64,000 nt of DNA, from positions 1 to 64,000 of the forward strand of contig JADCFP010000103.1 of the NCBI GenBank assembly GCA_020249465.1, read 5' to 3'. Source of the DNA: Roseomonas sp. GTDB taxonomy: Bacteria; Pseudomonadota; Alphaproteobacteria; Acetobacterales; Acetobacteraceae. Numbering within the stretch: the first letter of the stretch is position 1; each line of letters opens with the position of its first letter. The notes under the pieces are model-generated. The model worked only from the letters and a program-made list of their open reading frames with translations. It was not told where the DNA came from and ran no database searches. Of this stretch, positions 59,609-64,000 are shown piece after piece. A program made the position numbers and the translations under genes.

Positions 59609-60160
59609 TCAACGAATATCAGCGGCAACGCGCATGCTGCGCAGCCGATCCGGCCCGCGCACCATGCCACTCGGCGGATCGCCGCGCTTGATCTTGTCCA
59701 CCGCATCCATGCCGGCGGTCACGCGACCCCAGATGGTATATTGCCCATCCAATGAAGGCGCTGGCGCGAACATGATGAAGAATTGGCTATTCGCGCTATT
59801 GGGGTCCGAAGACCGCGCCATACCGCAAACACCGCGCAGAAATCGCGCGCGCGCGGGCGGGCTGAATTCTGCGGCCAGATTGGGCAAGGGCGATCCACCC
59901 GTGCCTGTGCCAGTGGGATCGCCGCCTTGCGCCATGAAGCCTTCAAGCACACGGTGGAATACCGTATTGTCATAAAAGCCGCGCCGCGCGAGCACCTTGA
60001 TCCGCTCCACATGGCGCGGCGCCAGATCAGGCAGCAATTGGATGGTCACGCGCCCATCCTTCAATTCCAGGAACAGCGTGTTTTCCGGATCATTCGCCTG
60101 CGCCAGGGCGGGGGCGGCCAAGGCGCCCATACCAGCGGCAAGCATAAGGCGGCGATGCAT
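59609..60160 (-). CDS. Exported cyclophilin-type peptidyl-prolyl isomerase
   Basis: 183 residues, a close paralogue of the next gene (FHRVLEGFMAQGGDPTGTGT, FLRGVCGMARSSDPNSANSQ) but with a signal peptide (MHRRLMLAAGMGALAAPALA), so it folds periplasmic proteins. The tandem pair supplies both compartments and arose by duplication. Confidence 0.93.
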   Translation of the reverse strand: MHRRLMLAAGMGALAAPALAQANDPENTLFLELKDGRVTIQLLPDLAPRHVERIKVLARRGFYDNTVFHRVLEGFMAQGGDPTGTGTGGSPLPNLAAEFSPPARARFLRGVCGMARSSDPNSANSQFFIMFAPAPSLDGQYTIWGRVTAGMDAVDKIKRGDPPSGMVRGPDRLRSMRVAADIR

Positions 60161-60175
60161 GGGTTTTTCCTTTCC

Positions 60176-60682
60176 TCAGGCGCCGGCTTTGACGCGCGCC
60201 ATGGTGCGTTCCAGGGTCAATTTCGGCACGAAGCTGCTGATGTCACCGCCAAGCCGGGCAATTTCCTTGACCAGGCGCGAGGCGATGAATTGGTTGGTTT
60301 CAGACGCCATCAGAAACACGGTTTCAACTTCCTGATCCAGCCGGCGATTCATGCCGGTCATCTGGAATTCGTAATCGAAATCCGTCACCGCGCGCAGCCC
60401 GCGCACAATCATGCCAGCGCCGATTTCGCGCGCGAAGGCAACCAGCAGGCCTTCAAAGGGGCGCACTTCAATTACCGTGCCGGTGCGCGCTGCAATTGGG
60501 GCGACTTCAGCCTGGACCAATTCAACGCGTTCGGCCAATTCAAACAGCGGGCCCTTGCCGATATTGATGGCAACGCCAATCACCAGCCGATCCACCAGCC
60601 GCGCGGCGCGGCCGATAATGTCCAAATGCCCATTGGTGACCGGGTCGAAAGTGCCGGGATAAAGCGCAATCCGTTCAGCCAT
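60176..60682 (-). CDS. coaD: Phosphopantetheine adenylyltransferase
   Basis: Fourth step of coenzyme A synthesis: ATP + 4'-phosphopantetheine to dephospho-CoA. 168 residues. Nucleotidyltransferase motif [12 protein letters not shown] (8-19), then [20 protein letters not shown] and [15 protein letters not shown]. The ATG at 60,682 is used because it begins the family at [10 protein letters not shown]. It overlaps the gyrA 3' end by 8 bp. Confidence 0.96.
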   Translation of the reverse strand: MAERIALYPGTFDPVTNGHLDIIGRAARLVDRLVIGVAINIGKGPLFELAERVELVQAEVAPIAARTGTVIEVRPFEGLLVAFAREIGAGMIVRGLRAVTDFDYEFQMTGMNRRLDQEVETVFLMASETNQFIASRLVKEIARLGGDISSFVPKLTLERTMARVKAGA

Positions 60683-63431
60683 TGGCGTTTTCCTCCTGCG
60701 CGGGGGCGGCTTCATCATCGCTGCCTTCATCGGCGACGGGGAAGCAGGAAATCACACGCTCACCTTCCGCGGGGCGCATCAGCGTGACACCCATCGCCAT
60801 GCGTCCGGTCAGGCGCACATCATCGGCCTTCAGCCGGATCAATTGCCCGCCATTCGTCACCAGCATGATGTCATCGCCCGGCCGCACCGGGAAGGTCGCG
60901 ACCACCTCACGGCCGGTGCGCGCACTCAATACTATGCCGGCAATGCCCTGACCGCCACGGCCAGTGACGCGATATTCATGCGCGGAAGAACGCTTGCCAA
61001 AGCCGGCATCCGTCACCGTCAGCAAAATTTCCTCGGCTTCCGCCAGCGCTTCAAAGCGTTCTGGCGAAAGCGTGATTTCCGCCACCGCTTCCTCCGCCTC
61101 AGCCTCGGCCACTGGTGGCGTTTCGGTTTCCTCATCAGCAGCGCGGCGGCGTTGCGCGGCGGCCTTCAAATAGGCCGCACGTTCTTCCGTGGTCGCTTCC
61201 ACATGGCGCAGCACGGAAAGCGCAATCACCGCATCGCCCTGCGCCAGTTTGATGCCGCGTACGCCGGTTGAATCACGCCCGGCAAAGACGCGCAGCGTAT
61301 CCGCATCCGCGGTGAAGCGGATGCATTTGCCGCCGCGCGTCGCCAGCATCACATCATCGCCCTCGCGGCAGGTTGAAACGCCGACCAGGCTGTCACCCTC
61401 ATCCAACTTCATCGCAATCAGGCCGACCGAGCGCACATTCTTGAAGTCAGACAGCCGATTGCGCCGCACATTGCCCTGCACGGTGGCGAAGACCAGATGC
61501 AGCCCTTCCCAGAGATCCTCATCCATCGGCAGCGGCAGGATGGCGGTGACGCTTTCACCTTCCTGCAATTGCAGCACCTGGCGCAAAGAACGCCCACGCC
61601 CCTGCGGCCCGGCTTCCGGCAATTGCCAAACCTTCTCACGGAAGGCGATGCCGCGATCGGTGAAGAACAACACCCATTGATGCGTATGCGCGACAAAGGA
61701 ACGGATGATGACATCATCCTCACGCGTGGCAGCTGCGCTGCGGCCCTTGCCGCCACGCCCCTGGGCGCGGAAGGTTTCCAAGGGTGTGCGCTTCACATAG
61801 CCATCACGCGTCAGCGTCACCACCATGGTGCCGGGTTCGATCAGGCTTTCATCATCCACATCGGCAATGCCATCCACGATCTCGGTCATGCGAGGCGAGG
61901 CGATCTCGGCGCGGATTTCGCGCAATTCCTGATCCATCACCTCCAGGCGCCGAGGGCGGCTGGCCAGGATTTCCAGCAATTCGCGGATGCGCCCGCCAAC
62001 CTCGCCGAGTTCGGCGACGATCTTTTCGCGTTCCAACCCAGTCAGACGTTGCAGGCGCAAATCCAGAATGCCGCGGGTCTGTTCTTCGGTCAGCCGCACC
62101 GTGCCTTCTGACGACACCGCATTGCGATAGTCATCCACCAAGGCAAGCAGCACACCAACATCACCTGCCGGCCAATCCCGCGCCATCAAGGCAGCGCGCG
62201 CCGCGGCGCCATCCGCACTTTCGCGAATGACACGAATGACCTCATCCAGATTGGCGACTGCAATTGCCAGGCCAATCAGCAAATGCCCACGTTCCCGCGC
62301 CTTCGCCAGGCGGTGGCGGGACCGGCGCAGAATCACCTCCTCACGGAAGGCGATGAAGGCCATCAGCGCGTCTTTCAGCCCCATCTGCCGTGGCCGGCCT
62401 TCATGCAAGGCCACGAAATTCACGGGGAAGGAGGTCTGCAACTGCGTCATGCGATAAAGCTGGTTCAGCACCACTTCCGCCGTCGCATCGCGCTTCAACT
62501 CAATGACAATGCGCATGCCCGAACGGTCGCTTTCGTCGCGCAGATCGGAAATGCCTTCCACGGCCTTGGCGCGCACCAATTCGGCGATCTTCTCCAGCAG
62601 CGTCGCCTTATTGACCTGATAGGGGATTTCGGAGACCGCGATCGCCTGGCGGCCGCCGCGCAATTCCTCAATCTCCGCCCGCGCGCGCAGCGGGATGGAA
62701 CCACGCCCGGTTTCAAACGCCGCGCGAATCCCGGAACGGCCCAGGATCAGCGCCCCAGTCGGGAAATCCGGCCCGGGCACGATCTTCATGAGTTCTTCAA
62801 GCGTCAGCGCTGGATTGGCAATCAGCGCCAGAGTCGCATCCAGAATCTCGGTTGGATTATGCGGCGGGATATTGGTCGCCATACCCACCGCAATGCCGCC
62901 CGCGCCATTGATCAGCAGGTTCGGGAAGGCCGCCGGCAAAACGCGCGGTTCCTCCACGCTTTCATCGTAATTCGGCTGGAAATCCACGGTGTCTTCGTCA
63001 ATGCCGGCCAGCAGCGCACCGGCTGCGGGCGCCAGCCGCGCTTCCGTGTAGCGCATCGCCGCTGGTGGATCGCCATCAACGGAACCAAAATTCCCCTGCC
63101 CATCAATCAGTGGCAGGCGCATGGAAAAGGGCTGCGCCATGCGCACCAGCGCATCATAGATCGAAGCATCGCCATGCGGCTGGTATTTACCCATCACATC
63201 GCCGACCACACGGGCCGATTTGCGATAAGGTTTGTCAGCGGTGTAGCCGGCTTCCTGCATGGCAAACAGGATCCGCCGATGCACCGGCTTCAACCCATCG
63301 CGCACATCGGGCAGCGCCCGGGCCACGATCACGCTCATGGCGTAATCGAGGTAGGAGCGGCGCATTTCCTCCTCAAGCGCGACCGGGGTCGTATCCTGCG
63401 GGGGCTGGCCGGGGTTTTGGATGTCGCTCAC
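60675..63431 (-). CDS. gyrA: DNA gyrase subunit A
   Basis: 918 residues; breaks and rejoins DNA during negative supercoiling, with GyrB. The catalytic tyrosine is Tyr128 in [10 protein letters not shown]. The quinolone-determining region is [20 protein letters not shown]: Ala89 stands where E. coli has Ser83, and Asp93 where it has Asp87. The C-terminal domain carries the GyrA-box QGRGGKGR and beta-pinwheel repeats, with an acidic, alanine-rich insert near 755-785 and an acidic tail. Followed by overlapping coaD. Confidence 0.97.
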   Translation of the reverse strand: MSDIQNPGQPPQDTTPVALEEEMRRSYLDYAMSVIVARALPDVRDGLKPVHRRILFAMQEAGYTADKPYRKSARVVGDVMGKYQPHGDASIYDALVRMAQPFSMRLPLIDGQGNFGSVDGDPPAAMRYTEARLAPAAGALLAGIDEDTVDFQPNYDESVEEPRVLPAAFPNLLINGAGGIAVGMATNIPPHNPTEILDATLALIANPALTLEELMKIVPGPDFPTGALILGRSGIRAAFETGRGSIPLRARAEIEELRGGRQAIAVSEIPYQVNKATLLEKIAELVRAKAVEGISDLRDESDRSGMRIVIELKRDATAEVVLNQLYRMTQLQTSFPVNFVALHEGRPRQMGLKDALMAFIAFREEVILRRSRHRLAKARERGHLLIGLAIAVANLDEVIRVIRESADGAAARAALMARDWPAGDVGVLLALVDDYRNAVSSEGTVRLTEEQTRGILDLRLQRLTGLEREKIVAELGEVGGRIRELLEILASRPRRLEVMDQELREIRAEIASPRMTEIVDGIADVDDESLIEPGTMVVTLTRDGYVKRTPLETFRAQGRGGKGRSAAATREDDVIIRSFVAHTHQWVLFFTDRGIAFREKVWQLPEAGPQGRGRSLRQVLQLQEGESVTAILPLPMDEDLWEGLHLVFATVQGNVRRNRLSDFKNVRSVGLIAMKLDEGDSLVGVSTCREGDDVMLATRGGKCIRFTADADTLRVFAGRDSTGVRGIKLAQGDAVIALSVLRHVEATTEERAAYLKAAAQRRRAADEETETPPVAEAEAEEAVAEITLSPERFEALAEAEEILLTVTDAGFGKRSSAHEYRVTGRGGQGIAGIVLSARTGREVVATFPVRPGDDIMLVTNGGQLIRLKADDVRLTGRMAMGVTLMRPAEGERVISCFPVADEGSDDEAAPAQEENANG

Positions 63432-63560
63432 GCTTGAAAACCGATTCTGAAAGCCGCGATTCCGGGGAAGTTACAACGGGAAAGACGCATAGGCCCTTTC
63501 AGGCGCGCCGCGTCAACCACCACGGCGCTGTCCTGCCCAAGCAAAGGTCAAGTAACTGGA

Positions 63561-64000
63561 TCAGAAGGGAATTTCGTCATCCAGATCGGATTTCTTGGCA
63601 TCCCAGCCGCCCGCACGCTGAGCCGGGCGGGCGGGCGCGCTACGCTCCCCCATCGGTTCGCCAGGATCATCCATGCCGCCACCCGCGCCGCGCCCGCCAA
63701 TCAGCTGCAATTCGCCGCGATATTGGCGGAGCACGATCTCGGTCGTGTAGCGGTCCTGGCCCGATTGATCCTGCCATTTCCGGGTTTCAAGCTGGCCTTC
63801 GACATAGACCTCGCTGCCCTTGCGCAGGTATTTTTCGGCCACATCGCCCAGGCGATCATTGAAAATCGCGACCGAATGCCATTCGGTGCGTTCCTGCTGA
63901 TTGCCTTCCCTGTCCTTGTAGCGTTCGGATGTGGCGATGCGCAGGTTCACCACCTTGCCGCCATTCTGGAAATTGCGCACTTCCGGGTCTCGCCCCAGAC
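63561..64000 (-). CDS. ssb: Single-stranded DNA-binding protein, 5'-truncated by window edge
   Basis: Coats single-stranded DNA in replication and repair. The frame is open to the window edge ([20 protein letters not shown]), so only the first 20 or so residues are missing. OB-fold segments [40 protein letters not shown], then a glycine-rich linker and the acidic tip DLDDEIPF that recruits partner proteins. Encoded upstream of gyrA, as in many alphaproteobacteria, across a 129-bp gap. Confidence 0.96.
   Translation of the reverse strand, partial: LGRDPEVRNFQNGGKVVNLRIATSERYKDREGNQQERTEWHSVAIFNDRLGDVAEKYLRKGSEVYVEGQLETRKWQDQSGQDRYTTEIVLRQYRGELQLIGGRGAGGGMDDPGEPMGERSAPARPAQRAGGWDAKKSDLDDEIPF

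Overview
The window looks like a high-GC alphaproteobacterial chromosome, most likely Acetobacteraceae (Roseomonas-like). This rests on GC-rich codon use, a class I lysyl-tRNA synthetase, a Bug/TctC-type binding protein and an alphaproteobacterial GyrA. The species cannot be fixed from sequence alone.

Left host block (1-14,847). The 3' end of lysK is followed by an mprF-like membrane gene that lacks its catalytic end, then ugd and a phosphomannomutase/phosphoglucomutase (envelope sugar supply), and a solute-binding protein. A catabolic-looking minus-strand cluster follows: thioesterase, two-component flavin monooxygenase, nitroreductase, isocitrate-lyase/PEP-mutase enzyme, serine hydrolase and VOC dioxygenase-like protein. 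A luciferase-like monooxygenase is divergent from it. Then comes a degenerate repeat and a two-gene, AT-rich cargo (15,332-17,246) encoding a DUF5131 three-Cys protein and its TcmP partner.

Mu-like prophage (17,623-58,015; 40,393 bp). It interrupts the fluoride-channel gene crcB. The ends are resolved to the base: a 5-bp target duplication AGCGC (17,618-17,622 and 58,016-58,020), TG/CA termini, and 22-bp putative transposase sites starting exactly 6 bp inside each end. Removing the phage and one duplication restores an in-frame crcB of 132 codons. Gene order is that of Mu: repressor (minus), Ner, ParB-like, transposase A, ATPase B, Gam, gp16, Mor, lysis genes (M15 endolysin, holin-like, nested spanins), terminase and portal, gpF, gpG, protease/scaffold, decoration, capsid, sheath, tube, frameshifted chaperone, tape measure, baseplate and fibres. 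Accessory genes include an Acb2-type anti-CBASS candidate between terminase and portal, a DNA methyltransferase, a secreted nuclease, an inverted secreted-protein gene, and a right-end promoter/small-ORF/HTH module resembling an anti-CRISPR operon. A possible four-way-junction RNA sits at the end of the tail operon.

Right host block (58,016-64,000). It holds the 5' part of crcB, a 3' fragment of rarA, a second copy of the degenerate repeat carrying a piece of the luciferase-like gene, tRNA-Lys(UUU), two tandem cyclophilins, coaD, gyrA and the start-truncated ssb.

The strongest candidates for new biology are the DUF5131-TcmP pair, the Acb2 homologue, the right-end acr/aca-like module, the structured RNA at 56,751-56,823, and the paired dyads in front of the lysis and head operons.
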